Position numbers and translations under genes: made by a program
Notes under the pieces: model-generated
Database searches by the model: none
What the model was told of the DNA's origin: nothing
The model's input: only the letters and a program-made list of their open reading frames with translations
Shown: positions 34,337-43,122 of the stretch, one piece after another
How the letters are laid out: each line of letters opens with the position of its first letter
Position numbering within the stretch: position 1 is the first letter of the stretch
NCBI GenBank assembly: GCA_964449465.1
Contig: CAYVBK010000002.1
Span: 62,001 to 126,000 of the forward strand
Source of the DNA: CAYRXM01 sp964449465
GTDB taxonomy: Bacteria > Chloroflexota > Anaerolineae > JAFGEY01
Direction of reading: 5' to 3'
DNA: 64,000 nucleotides

Positions 34337-35551
34337 ATGTGGAAAACTCCAGAAAGGCGAGCCTGGGTTGTGCTGCTCACAGCCTTTGCCATTTTTTGCA
34401 CGCTGGCCATCTCGGTGCCGCTGAGCATACGTGGATACCTGACCCAATCCATGTCGCCGCAGCACACCACCCTCAAGCCGATTGACGCCGCCGTGCATGT
34501 GCGCCCTCTGTCCGAATCGCAATTCCTGGCTATTTCCGATGACCGCCCCGATCTGGCCGAGCAAACCGTCATTGTCACCGACAGCCGGGCGCGCGCCTTT
34601 TTGCGCCTGTTCGAGTCCAGCACGCTGACCATGTACAACAACACCGAGGTCGTTCTGCTGCGCACTCGCTCACCTCGCTTTGACCTCAGCCGACGTCCCA
34701 ACGAAATCGTCATCCGCGTCAATCGAGGACGCGTGACCGTGGCCGTGGCCCTGCCCACCCAAAGAGCCGTTTCGCTGCACGTTCAGACTCCGCATGCCGA
34801 CATTGTGCTGGAAGAAGACAACTATTCGATCCTGGTCACGAGCCAGGACACCCAGATCACGGCCAGCATGGGCAAAGCCACCCTCACCGCCAGTGTGGGC
34901 GGGCGCGAAACGCGCACCTGGCGCAACGGCCGCTGCCGCGTCACCGTCGAAGGCCTGGTCGAAGGGCCGCTGCCGCCCACCCAAAACCTGGTCGCCAACC
35001 AGAATTTTACCTCGGTGTTGGGCAGCGCGTGGAGCGTTCCGCTGCTCACCCGCCAGGATGAAAATGACCCGCTGGGACAGGCGCGCATTGATACCCTTGA
35101 CGGCGTCACCGCTCTGGTCTTTCAACGCTATGGCGCCCGCACACACGGCGAACTCAGCACCACCCAGCTGATTGACAAGGACGTGCGCGACTTTGCCTCG
35201 CTCCAACTGAGCTGCCAGGTACGGGTCAGCCACCAAAGCCTGCCCGGCGGCGGCTTTGAAAGCACCGAGTTTCCGATCATGATCGAACTCAATTATCGAG
35301 ACGCCCAGGGCAACCCGCGAGCGCGTTATTGGGGCTTTTACTATCTCGATCCGGGCAACGGCCCCGAATGGCGAAAAATGATCAACGGCATCAAGGTGGT
35401 GCAGAATGAATGGTATTTCTTTGAAAGCGACAACCTGATGCAGTCTATGGGCGAACTGGCACCCACGCACATTGACAGCCTGCGCATCTATGCCTCCGGG
35501 TGGGACCTGGACAGCGCCATCACCCACGTGTCGCTGCTGGTGCAAGAATAA
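34337..35551 (+). CDS. Membrane-anchored FecR-like protein
   Basis: 404 residues. One N-terminal membrane helix (about 10-32) is followed by a FecR-type beta domain (about 75-205, with SRARAFLRLFESSTLTMYNNTEVVL and RVNRGRVTVAVA). A C-terminal beta-sandwich-like region of about 180 residues (SVLGSAWSVPLL to DSAITHVSLLVQE) resembles a carbohydrate-binding fold, though I cannot name the family. The protein faces outward. No sigma factor gene is adjacent. It starts immediately after the acylphosphatase stop. Confidence 0.75.
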   Translation: MWKTPERRAWVVLLTAFAIFCTLAISVPLSIRGYLTQSMSPQHTTLKPIDAAVHVRPLSESQFLAISDDRPDLAEQTVIVTDSRARAFLRLFESSTLTMYNNTEVVLLRTRSPRFDLSRRPNEIVIRVNRGRVTVAVALPTQRAVSLHVQTPHADIVLEEDNYSILVTSQDTQITASMGKATLTASVGGRETRTWRNGRCRVTVEGLVEGPLPPTQNLVANQNFTSVLGSAWSVPLLTRQDENDPLGQARIDTLDGVTALVFQRYGARTHGELSTTQLIDKDVRDFASLQLSCQVRVSHQSLPGGGFESTEFPIMIELNYRDAQGNPRARYWGFYYLDPGNGPEWRKMINGIKVVQNEWYFFESDNLMQSMGELAPTHIDSLRIYASGWDLDSAITHVSLLVQE

Positions 35552-35565
35552 AAAGGAAGATAAAC

Positions 35566-36390
35566 TTGATCGATCCACAATTACAAGCCCTGCTTGTTTG
35601 CCCCGAATGTCGCCAGGCGTTGACATTTGAAGGCCAGACGATCATTTGCCCGGCCTGCGGCAGCCGTTTCCAGGCCAATGATGACATTCCCATCCTGACC
35701 GACGGCCTGTCCAGCGACGGGTTTGGTCACGACCTGTATCATGCCCAATTGGACGGCAATTATTTTGAAAAGGTCTTTCACACCAACCGCATTGACACCC
35801 TGATGCGGCTGATCACCCAAGAGTTGCACATCGCTCCGCCCGCCGTAGCCCCCTGCCGCATCCTCGATGTGGGCTGCAACACCGGCCCGATGGTGATCCC
35901 GCTGCGAGAGGCCGGCTATGATGTGGTCGGCGTGGACATTAGCAGCCACGATGTTCATCTGGCGCAAGACTATCTCATCCGGCACAACCTGCCCCATGGC
36001 CGCCTGGCCGTAGCCGACGGCACCAAATTACCCTTTCGAGATGGCAGTTTTGACCTGATCTTGTTGGTGGACATTCTCGAACACACCAATCACCCCGAAC
36101 GCATCGTGCAGGAAACTCACCGCCTGCTCGCGCCGGGCGGCCTGACCGTGGCCACTGTGCCATGGGGCTGCCATCCTTATGTACGGTTCGATATTTTGCG
36201 CAAATTACTGAGCAGTCGCAAGACCATTGACGAACATCCCGACGCCCCATTTACACTCAATATGCTGCAAAGCCTGTTTGTGGGCATGCAGCCGGTGCTG
36301 TTCCGGCTGGTTTTCCATTGGGTGTGCATTTTGGGCGTGTATCGCCGCCCCAACGAGGCCACATTCAAACAGGATGGAGTTGCCAATTGA
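35566..36390 (+). CDS. SAM-dependent methyltransferase with N-terminal zinc ribbon
   Basis: 274 residues. The N-terminus is a Trm112-like zinc ribbon (LLVCPECRQALTF, IICPACGSRF with four cysteines). The class I methyltransferase core follows: ILDVGCNTGPMV (motif I), GVDISSHD, and LPFRDGSFDLILLVDILEHTNHP with LLAPGGLTVATVP. The substrate is not evident; the location suggests an envelope polysaccharide or lipid. The start is TTG at 35566 with AAAGGAAG upstream. Its stop overlaps the TTG start of the next gene. Confidence 0.88.
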   Translation: MIDPQLQALLVCPECRQALTFEGQTIICPACGSRFQANDDIPILTDGLSSDGFGHDLYHAQLDGNYFEKVFHTNRIDTLMRLITQELHIAPPAVAPCRILDVGCNTGPMVIPLREAGYDVVGVDISSHDVHLAQDYLIRHNLPHGRLAVADGTKLPFRDGSFDLILLVDILEHTNHPERIVQETHRLLAPGGLTVATVPWGCHPYVRFDILRKLLSSRKTIDEHPDAPFTLNMLQSLFVGMQPVLFRLVFHWVCILGVYRRPNEATFKQDGVAN

Positions 36391-38486
36391 CCGGGCACAT
36401 TCGCTTCAAGCCGATATGGGATCGCCTGCTGGAAGCGGCGGTGCTGCTGCTTGCCGTTGCCGCCTTTTTTGGCCTGGCCTTTCATCAGATTGACCTGCCC
36501 GGCCTGCACACCGATGAGGCGTTGGAGGTCATTCCGGTGGTGCAATTGTTGCGCGGCCAAGAGGTCGAGTGCTTTAAGGGTGTGTGTCTGAACCTGTTTG
36601 GCCTGCACCTGCCGGTGATGATCTATGAGTACATTGCCACCGTCAACACCTACCTGGCCCTGCCCTTTTTTGCATTGGGCGGCATCAATGTGCCAATGCT
36701 GCGCCTGATGCCCATCGTTCAATCGGCCATTGCCCTGATCGGGTTGTATGTACTGGCCCGCGAATGGTTCAATCGCCGGGTGGCCGCCCTGGCCGTGTTG
36801 ATGCTGGCCGTCAATCCCTCCTTTGTCTTTTGGAGCCGGCAAGGCGTTTTTGTCACCTCGGTCACCATCCCCATCTCGCTGGTCGCCGTCTGGGCCTGGC
36901 GACGCTGGCAGCAGAATCATCAGGCACGCTATTTGTATCTGGGCTGCCTGGCGTGCGGGCTGGGTATCAGCGCCAAAATTTTGTTTGCCTGGCTGGTAGC
37001 CGGCGTCGTTGTTGCCCGGATGCTGCTCAACCTGAATCGGTTATTCGAGTGGGCGAGAACATGCCTGCGTCAAGGCGCCATCGCCGCCCCGCCCATCCGC
37101 CTGCCCTGGTCTCAGGCTCTCATCGGCTTTGGCCTCTTACTGGTGGGCCTCTTGCCAGTGATTATCTTTAACGTTCAAACACAATCTACCCTCAATTACA
37201 TCAAACAAAATGTGTCACAGTCGTCCTATTATCAGGTAGACAATACCCGCATAGCCGAAAACCTGCGCGAGCGGATCAAGCAACTGCGTTCGGTGCTGAA
37301 CGGCGAGACATTTTGGTATCTGTCCATCAATCCCTATGCCAGTTGGCGGTATCCTTCGGTATTTTTGATCGCGGTGGGTGTGGCAATGTTTGCCCTGCTG
37401 GGCCGTCGGGGAGAGGCGCCGGACGAGCGGCTGCCCGGTTGGATCGGCGTAGCCGTGGTAGTGATCGGAGGATATATCGCCTTGTGGGTGTGGCCGCTGC
37501 ATCAACCAACCTGGTATGGCGTGGTGCTGTCGCTGGGGCTGTTGAGCGGTGGTCTGATGGCCTGGCGGCAACATCGCGCCGGGCGAACAGCCTGGCCCGT
37601 TTTGGCAACCGCAGCCGCAGCAGCCCTTTTATTCATCCTGTTTGCCTATCTGGCCTGGAAGTTGGGGCAGTGGAAACCTGGCGATACAGTGTATCCGTTC
37701 AGTGTGTTGCTGCTACTGCTGGCCGCATGGGTGGGTCGGCGAGATAAAGCCAGGCGTGTATTGGAACCAATCTTGATCGTGGCCGGCATGCTATCGCTAA
37801 GTGTTTTTACGCCTACCGCCCTATGGTTCACTCACCTGGCCATCCTCACCCCCTGGCCGGCATTGATCATCGCCGCCGCCGCCGACATGCTCGCCCGCAG
37901 CAGCGGCCTGGATCGGCTCAGCCTGGATCGGCTCAGCCTGGACGTGGCAACGCGTGGGCGCGCTGCGATCCGCCCAGGCAAATATCTTCAGGGCCGTGTT
38001 GGAGCGGCTTTGAGTGTGGGACTGCTGGGGATGGTTGCCTTGAGCGGCATGCTCATCTATGACGACCTGGAAGTAGACGCAGCGTATCACCGAGAATTGA
38101 AAATCATCAAAGGCAAGGGCGATCACACCTATGCCTCGTATGATCTGGCGCGGTATCTGATAGGGCATGACTTGAGGCATGTGGTAGCGATGGACTTTGG
38201 CATTCAAGATCGGGTGCAATTTCTCAGCCAGGGCGAAATCAATCCGGTCGAGATTTTTGGGCATGAGGATCGCTTGAACGTGGACGAGGCGTTCAGGATC
38301 CGCCTGCGTGAGCAACTGGCCGACCCTGATACTGTATATGTTTTTCACGCCACCTATCCCATTTTTCTCAACCGCTGGGAGGCTTTTGAGCAAGAAGTGG
38401 CACAACAAGGCAAAACCTGGAGCGAGATCGAGCTGGTTCGCGATCCTTCGACGATCCCTATTTTTCGCCTGGTGACGGTGCATTGA
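36387..38486 (+). CDS. GT39-like integral membrane glycosyltransferase (ArnT/PMT family)
   Basis: 699 residues, about 12 membrane helices. The first outer loop HTDEALEVIPVVQLLRG carries the acidic D-E typical of the GT-C catalytic loop, next to INVPMLRLMPIVQS. A C-terminal soluble domain of about 150 residues follows. It probably transfers a sugar from a polyprenyl carrier to protein or lipid. The start is TTG at 36387, sharing TTGA with the methyltransferase stop, with GGAG upstream. A 15-bp repeat inserts SLDRL twice near residue 510. Its end overlaps the convergent GT4 gene by 29 bases. Confidence 0.83.
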   Translation: MTGHIRFKPIWDRLLEAAVLLLAVAAFFGLAFHQIDLPGLHTDEALEVIPVVQLLRGQEVECFKGVCLNLFGLHLPVMIYEYIATVNTYLALPFFALGGINVPMLRLMPIVQSAIALIGLYVLAREWFNRRVAALAVLMLAVNPSFVFWSRQGVFVTSVTIPISLVAVWAWRRWQQNHQARYLYLGCLACGLGISAKILFAWLVAGVVVARMLLNLNRLFEWARTCLRQGAIAAPPIRLPWSQALIGFGLLLVGLLPVIIFNVQTQSTLNYIKQNVSQSSYYQVDNTRIAENLRERIKQLRSVLNGETFWYLSINPYASWRYPSVFLIAVGVAMFALLGRRGEAPDERLPGWIGVAVVVIGGYIALWVWPLHQPTWYGVVLSLGLLSGGLMAWRQHRAGRTAWPVLATAAAAALLFILFAYLAWKLGQWKPGDTVYPFSVLLLLLAAWVGRRDKARRVLEPILIVAGMLSLSVFTPTALWFTHLAILTPWPALIIAAAADMLARSSGLDRLSLDRLSLDVATRGRAAIRPGKYLQGRVGAALSVGLLGMVALSGMLIYDDLEVDAAYHRELKIIKGKGDHTYASYDLARYLIGHDLRHVVAMDFGIQDRVQFLSQGEINPVEIFGHEDRLNVDEAFRIRLREQLADPDTVYVFHATYPIFLNRWEAFEQEVAQQGKTWSEIELVRDPSTIPIFRLVTVH
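37907..37942. repeat. In-frame 15-bp tandem repeat in the GT39-like gene
   Basis: CCTGGATCGGCTCAG occurs twice perfectly (37907-37921, 37922-37936) followed by a partial third copy. It encodes LDRLS units in a cytoplasmic or outer loop. Confidence 0.9.
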
Positions 38487-39636
38487 GCAAGGCACGTTCG
38501 GCCTGGCCGGCCAGCCGATCCCAGGTCAGGCAGGCCTGCACCCGCGCCTCACCACCCTCGGCCAGCCGTCGGCGCAGAACGGGGTCGGCCAACACCTGCA
38601 ACGCCGCATTGGCCATGGCAGCGGCATTGCCGGAAGGAACGAGCAGCCCCGAAACGCCATGCTCGATGGTTTCGGCGTTCTGTCCCACCGCGTCGGCCAC
38701 CACCGGCACGCCGGCAGCCATGAGATCGAGCAGTTTGACCGAGCATTTGGCGCGGTTGACCAGTATGTCATCAAAGGGATAGAGAGCGACATCGGCGCGG
38801 GCGAAACAGCCAGGCAGGTCGGCGGCGGTCACCCAGCCGGCCATCTCGACCGCATCGTTCAGCCCGGCCTGCCGACACAGCCGCGCAAATTCCCTTTCCT
38901 CGCCGGTCAGCCCCTGCCCCACCACCAGAAACCGCATGTTGGGGCGGGCGTCATAGATGCGCCGAAACACATCCACAACCCGCTCCAGACGATATTCCCA
39001 AAAGCGCGTGTACAGCAAAACCACCCCATCGCCGGGCCGTTCGCCACCCGCCCGGCTCTCCTGACGCGCCCCGTTTGGCAGGTAAAACACCCGCTCAGGC
39101 GCAACGCCCATACTCCAGACAATGGTCTCCAGGGCGCGGCTGGCCACGGTCAGAGCGTCGTGATGCCGCAATCCCCACTGCTCCTGCCAGGCAAAGATGC
39201 GCTTTTCCATCTTGCTGTAGTCGCCCAGTTCGTTCCAGCCGCCCCAACCCTCCCAGTCGTCGCTGTCTATCACCAGGCGCAGCGAAACCAGGCGCAGTCG
39301 GCGCAGTTGCCACAGACACCAGGCCACCGCGCCGGCATAGGCCTTGGGCTTGAAACAATATACCACATCGGGGCGCAGGGCCAGCGTTCGGCGCAGCAGC
39401 CGCCCGGCTATGATGAGTCGGCCCAACAGCGGGAACGCCGGCAGCAGGGTGATGTGTTCAATGCACACCGGCCCCTCGAACCAGCATCGCCCGCTGTCTT
39501 CCGGGCAATCCCAGGGCGGCAGCAGCAACGTCACCTCGTGACCACGCCCGGCCAATGCCTGTGCCAATGGCAAGGCCCGCACGCTCATTGTCCCTTTGAG
39601 GTGCAGGCCAAAGGGTCCCACCATAACAATGCGCAT
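38458..39636 (-). CDS. GT4 family glycosyltransferase
   Basis: 392 residues. GT-B fold: N-terminal PFGLHLKGTMSVRALPLAQALAGRGHEV and the C-terminal donor site with DVALYPFDDILVNRAKCSVKLLDLMAAGVPVVADAVGQNAETIEHGVSGLLVPSG. The E-x7-E motif is altered: the first Glu position falls in KCSVKLLD, while E of AETIEHG is kept. Donor and acceptor are unknown. The last 29 bases overlap the convergent GT39-like gene, so the two transcripts would be antisense at their 3' ends. Confidence 0.87.
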   Translation of the reverse strand: MRIVMVGPFGLHLKGTMSVRALPLAQALAGRGHEVTLLLPPWDCPEDSGRCWFEGPVCIEHITLLPAFPLLGRLIIAGRLLRRTLALRPDVVYCFKPKAYAGAVAWCLWQLRRLRLVSLRLVIDSDDWEGWGGWNELGDYSKMEKRIFAWQEQWGLRHHDALTVASRALETIVWSMGVAPERVFYLPNGARQESRAGGERPGDGVVLLYTRFWEYRLERVVDVFRRIYDARPNMRFLVVGQGLTGEEREFARLCRQAGLNDAVEMAGWVTAADLPGCFARADVALYPFDDILVNRAKCSVKLLDLMAAGVPVVADAVGQNAETIEHGVSGLLVPSGNAAAMANAALQVLADPVLRRRLAEGGEARVQACLTWDRLAGQAERALLNAPSPGEK

Positions 39637-39671
39637 CTTGCGATTCCCGATCCCCTGAATTCACTCTGGTC

Positions 39672-39704
39672 AAAACAACAAAACCGCCCGACTCTAGTCG
39701 GGCG
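39672..39704 (-). terminator. Terminator after the HNH gene
   Basis: CGCCCGA (39685-39691) and TCGGGCG (39698-39704) pair around CTCTAG. On the minus strand this is followed by TTTTGTTGTTTTG. It lies 59 bases after the HNH stop. Confidence 0.65.
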
Positions 39705-39737
39705 ACACTGGTTTAGGATGAGTTTCGACGACGTTAG

Positions 39738-39752
39738 TTGAGCCTGTCAAAG
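39738..39752. repeat. Variant TTGAGCCTGTCAAAG core
   Basis: One core with two changes, with short arms CGTTAG and CCAACG. It lies directly before the end of the HNH gene. Confidence 0.6.
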
Positions 39753-39762
39753 CCAACGCCAC

Positions 39763-40269
39763 CTACCAGCCTTGCAAATAGGGCATCCACTCTTGATTGT
39801 CGCCCAGGTAGCGGCCATAGAGATACATGGCCGTTGCCGCCGGCTCGCGGGGAAGCGAGTAAAGCAACATACCAGCCTCTTGAGGTGTGCGATGCCCTTT
39901 GCGTCGGTTACACAGCGGGCACGCGCTGACCAGGTTTTCCCAGGTATGCCCTCCCCCCCGATAGCGCGGAACGACGTGGTCCAGGGTGAGATGCGGCGAA
40001 AACTGCCCGCAGTATTGACAGCGATAGCCATCCCGCCGAAACACCTCGCGCTTGTTCAGACGCACGCGCGGGTGGGGATGATGCACCATGTGTCGCAGCC
40101 GAATGACCGAAGGACGGTCAAAGGTGCGCGACGCCGTGTACACACGACCACGTCCATTCTGCAAAATTTCGGCCTTGTCTACCACCAACAACCCCATCGC
40201 CCTGGACAGGCTGCATACATTGAGCGGTTCTAAATTGGCATTCAGCACCAACACCACCGAATCCATCAT
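39763..40269 (-). CDS. HNH endonuclease family protein
   Basis: 168 residues. The N-terminal domain (MMDSVVLVLNANLEPLNV, RAMGLLVVDKAEIL) is shared with a widespread group of chromosomal HNH proteins of unknown role. The ββα-metal site has CQYCG, the catalytic LDHVVPRYRGG, W-x-NLVSACPLCNRRKG. All four zinc cysteines and the HNH residues are present. It carries no defence or intein neighbour. The start at 40269 has AGGTGAT; an upstream extension has no site. A terminator follows. Confidence 0.88.
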   Translation of the reverse strand: MMDSVVLVLNANLEPLNVCSLSRAMGLLVVDKAEILQNGRGRVYTASRTFDRPSVIRLRHMVHHPHPRVRLNKREVFRRDGYRCQYCGQFSPHLTLDHVVPRYRGGGHTWENLVSACPLCNRRKGHRTPQEAGMLLYSLPREPAATAMYLYGRYLGDNQEWMPYLQGW

Positions 40270-40457
40270 CCATATCACCTTTTTGTTGCCGCACAACGGC
40301 TATGGTGATCGTTATGTGGCAATTGACGATTCGCCCAGTCTGGCACAGGTCAAAGCTCAACAAGGTTGAGGCCAACAAGGTTGAGGCCAACAAGGGCAAG
40401 TATATCACAGCCTCCAGTTAGGGTCAACCCTGCTGCCGGGGGGGCGCACTTTAACCT

Positions 40458-40614
40458 GGGGGGTGCACGCAGAGTTTGGGGCAAACGCTCTCGTTCTCGT
40501 TCTGGGGACGAGTTCAGCGTCAACAAACGGTGTTCTTTAATGCCATTGGGCCGCTCTCGAGGGCGGGGGCTTGGGGCGGCAAAGAAAATGCCCCAAAGTA
40601 CAACTGCACCCCCC
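40458..40614. ncRNA. Candidate structured RNA or large hairpin element
   Basis: Outer helix GGGGGGTGCA (40458-40467) with TGCACCCCCC (40605-40614); then a symmetric 7-by-7 internal loop; then TTTGGGGCA (40475-40483) with TGCCCCAAA (40589-40597). Inside lie two hairpins: ACGCT/AGCGT enclosing CTCGT/ACGAG, and CCGCTC-TCGA-GGGCGG. The right arm can instead pair locally (TTGGGGC with GCCCCAA, 40571-40596). This is a three-way-junction pattern, but no expression evidence or known family is available, and strand is undecided. Confidence 0.45.
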
Positions 40615-40627
40615 AATGCCGACGAGA

Positions 40628-40656
40628 TTGTGTGCGGATGAAAACTGTGCTAAAAT
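40628..40656 (+). promoter_or_regulatory. Promoter of the alpha-L-fucosidase gene
   Basis: TTGTGT (40628-40633), 17 bases, TAAAAT (40651-40656). The 85-bp element would lie in the leader of about 140 bases. Confidence 0.65.
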
Positions 40657-40685
40657 CAAATTCTGCTCGACGTAAATCCCTAATC

Positions 40686-40770
40686 GTATCCTCTCAAAAA
40701 AAAGGGACCACCAGCATCTTGCTGGCCGCCGTCATTCTGACAGCAGCCCCCCAAGATATTGAGAGGATAC
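40686..40770. mobile_element. GTATCCTCTCAA element, complete copy B
   Basis: Perfect 12-bp terminal inverted repeats, GTATCCTCTCAA (40686-40697) and TTGAGAGGATAC (40759-40770). Inside, CCAGCATCTTGCTGG and GTCATTCTGAC form small hairpins. 85 bases, no coding capacity. In inverted orientation it matches copies at 26852 and 59451. Confidence 0.85.
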
Positions 40771-40798
40771 CCTCCATCATCCTTGAAAGGAGATACCT

Positions 40799-42097
40799 AT
40801 GCCCGTTTTACCCGAACCGACCATCGGCGACACATCGTGGTTCACCCAGGCGCGATTGGGCCTGTTTATCCACTGGGGCCTCTATGCCCTGCCGGCGCGG
40901 CACGAGTGGGTGCGAAACCACGAACGCATCTCGAACGAACAATACCAGGGTTATTTTGACCACTTTTACCCCGACCTGTATGACCCGCGCGTGTGGGCGC
41001 AAGAAGCGCAAAATGCCGGCATGAAATACTTTGTGGTCACCACCAAGCATCACGACGGCTTTTGTCTGTGGGATTCGGCATTGACCGACTATAAAGCCAC
41101 CCGCACGCCCTGGGGCCAGGACTTGATCTCTCCTATGGTCGAGGCATTCCGCGAGCGCGGTCTGCGGGTGGGTTTTTACCACTCGTTGATTGACTGGCAT
41201 CACCCCGAATTCCCCATTGACGGCCTGCACCCCATGCGCGACAATATTGAATTTCGTGAATCGCAAAAGAACCGCGATGTGCGTCAATATGCGGCCTATT
41301 TGCACGGCCAGGCGCGCGAGTTGCTCACCCGCTTTGGCAAAGTTGACATTATGTGGTACGACTTTTCATACGCCGGGCACGATTGGGGCTGGTCCAAAGG
41401 CAAGGGGCGCGATGACTGGCAGTCGGAGGCACTGCTGGCCATGACCCGCGAACTGCAACCCGGCATCATTGTCAACGACCGGCTGGACCTGCCGCAAGGC
41501 GGCGACATCAAGACGCCGGAGCAATATCAGCCCAAAGCGTGGCTCCAGGTCAACGGCAAGCCGGTGGTGTGGGAAGCCTGCCAGACGTTCAGCGGCAGTT
41601 GGGGCTATTATCGCGATGAATATACGTGGAAATCTACCGAGATGTTGGTGCAAATGCTGATTGACACCGTATCCAAGGGAGGCAACCTGCTACTCAACGT
41701 GGGGCCCAATGGGCGCGGCGAGCTGGACCCGCGGGCCATCGAACGGCTGCGCGGCATGGGCGAGTGGATGCGGCTGCACAATCGCTCCATCTATGGCTGC
41801 ACGGCCAGCGATTTTACGCCGCCGCCCGACTGCCGTTATACTCAAAACAGCAACCGGCTGTACCTGCACATGTTCGCCTGGCCTTTCCGCCATGTCCACC
41901 TGGACGGGCTGGCCGGTCGCGTGGCCTATGCGCAACTGCTCAACGATGCGTCTGAGGTCAAGCGCATCGAAATTGACCCGCATCAGCAGGCGCAAAACAC
42001 CACAATGGGCAGCGCCGGCGCCAATACCTTGACGCTGGAACTGCCCATCCGCAAACCCGATGTGGTCGTGCCGGTGATTGAATTGTTCTTGAAATAA
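40799..42097 (+). CDS. Alpha-L-fucosidase, GH29
   Basis: 432 residues. Clear GH29 blocks: RLGLFIHWGLYALPARHEW, TTKHHDGFCLW and the nucleophile region KVDIMWYDFSY, with D188 as likely nucleophile. NLLLNVGPNGRGELD marks the end of the barrel, followed by a small beta domain. No signal peptide, so fucosyl-oligosaccharides would be cleaved inside the cell, as with the cytoplasmic sulfatase and mannosidase here. GAAAGGAGAT precedes the ATG. A strong terminator follows. Confidence 0.94.
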   Translation: MPVLPEPTIGDTSWFTQARLGLFIHWGLYALPARHEWVRNHERISNEQYQGYFDHFYPDLYDPRVWAQEAQNAGMKYFVVTTKHHDGFCLWDSALTDYKATRTPWGQDLISPMVEAFRERGLRVGFYHSLIDWHHPEFPIDGLHPMRDNIEFRESQKNRDVRQYAAYLHGQARELLTRFGKVDIMWYDFSYAGHDWGWSKGKGRDDWQSEALLAMTRELQPGIIVNDRLDLPQGGDIKTPEQYQPKAWLQVNGKPVVWEACQTFSGSWGYYRDEYTWKSTEMLVQMLIDTVSKGGNLLLNVGPNGRGELDPRAIERLRGMGEWMRLHNRSIYGCTASDFTPPPDCRYTQNSNRLYLHMFAWPFRHVHLDGLAGRVAYAQLLNDASEVKRIEIDPHQQAQNTTMGSAGANTLTLELPIRKPDVVVPVIELFLK

Positions 42098-42117
42098 GAG
42101 CCACGCCGTCCTTTTCT

Positions 42118-42151
42118 CACCCTCTCCCCGACAGGGAGAGGGTGTTTTTTT
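42118..42151 (+). terminator. Terminator after the fucosidase gene
   Basis: ACCCTCTCCC (42119-42128) and GGGAGAGGGT (42134-42143) with a 5-base loop, then seven T (42145-42151). It touches the stop codon of the convergent GT2 gene. Confidence 0.92.
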
Positions 42152-43094
42152 ATGCCGATTCGTCGAACCCTTCTTTGTGGCCGATCACGTACAAGGGCCG
42201 CCCGCGCACTTCATCATAAATGCGGCCGATGTACTCGCCAATGATGCCCAACGTGATCAACTGGATGCCGCCCATAAACAGCACCATCACCAGTGTGGTG
42301 GCCTGGCCGAAAAAGGCTTTGGATTCCAGAAACAGGCGGGCAAAAATCACCAACAAGGTGGCCACTCCGCTCAGACCGGCGATGACAAAGCCCATATAGG
42401 TCGCCATTTGCAGCGGCACAAAGCTAAAACCGGTGATGGCATTCAAGGCCAGCTTGAGCATCTTTTTGAAAGGATAATGGGTCTGCCCGGCGAAACGCTC
42501 CTCGCGCACATATTCGACCCCGGTCTGTCGAAAACCGATCCAACTGGTCATACCGCGAATAAAACGTGCCTTTTCGCGCATCGTCTTGAGCGTGTCTACC
42601 ATCTTGCGGTCCATCAGCCGAAAATCGCCGGTGTCCAGCGGAATGTTGACATCGGTGATGCGATAGATGATCCGGTAGAACAGCGAAGCGGTCATTTTCT
42701 TGAACCAGGTCTCGCCTTTACGCTCGGAACGGACGCCATAAACGACTTCATAGCCTTCCTTCCATTTGTCAATCATTTGCAAGATCACCGATGGCGGGTC
42801 TTGCAGGTCGGCGTCAATCACCACCATCGCGTCACCGCTGGCCAGGTCCAGCCCGGCGGTGACGGCAATTTGATGGCCGAAATTGCGGGCAAAATGGGCA
42901 ATTTTGATGCGCGGATCGCGCTGATGCATCTCGCGCATAATTTCGGCCGAGCGGTCGCGACTGCCGTCGTCAATCAAGACCAGTTCCCACGGCTCACCGG
43001 TCAAGTCCATCGTCTGGCTGATCTGCTTGTAAAATTCGGGCAGACTGCCCTCTTCATTATACACCGGCGCAATAATCGAATATACAGGTTTCAA
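42150..43094 (-). CDS. GT2 family glycosyltransferase (DPM1/GtrB-like)
   Basis: 314 residues. The GT-A domain has SIIAPVYNEEGSLPEF, LIDDGSRDRSAEIM, ARNFGHQIAVTAGLD and VIDADLQDPP (DxD-type D-A-D). Two C-terminal membrane helices (about 225-290) and EYIGRIYDEVRGRP are typical of GtrB/DPM-like polyprenyl-phosphate glycosyltransferases. It would charge the lipid carrier used by GT-C enzymes such as the AftB-like protein just upstream. The start is TTG at 43094 with AAGGAAGGG upstream; an ATG at 43136 would overlap the previous gene. Confidence 0.9.
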   Translation of the reverse strand: MKPVYSIIAPVYNEEGSLPEFYKQISQTMDLTGEPWELVLIDDGSRDRSAEIMREMHQRDPRIKIAHFARNFGHQIAVTAGLDLASGDAMVVIDADLQDPPSVILQMIDKWKEGYEVVYGVRSERKGETWFKKMTASLFYRIIYRITDVNIPLDTGDFRLMDRKMVDTLKTMREKARFIRGMTSWIGFRQTGVEYVREERFAGQTHYPFKKMLKLALNAITGFSFVPLQMATYMGFVIAGLSGVATLLVIFARLFLESKAFFGQATTLVMVLFMGGIQLITLGIIGEYIGRIYDEVRGRPLYVIGHKEGFDESA

Positions 43095-43122
43095 GTCACC
43101 CTTCCTTTCAGGCCAATCCGGC

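Larger units (their letters stand above)
40270..40798. other. 529-base divergent intergenic region: repeats, structured segment, promoter
   Basis: Between the minus-strand HNH gene and the plus-strand fucosidase. From left to right it holds a 15-bp tandem repeat (CAACAAGGTTGAGGC, near 40357-40396), a long-range inverted repeat with internal hairpins (40458-40614), a promoter (40628-40656) and a complete 85-bp element (40686-40770). No gene of any size is convincing. Confidence 0.8.

Noticed and set aside
39763..40269. HNH gene considered as part of a restriction or defence system
   Set aside because: No methyltransferase, helicase or other defence gene is adjacent; the neighbours are glycosyltransferase and fucosidase genes.
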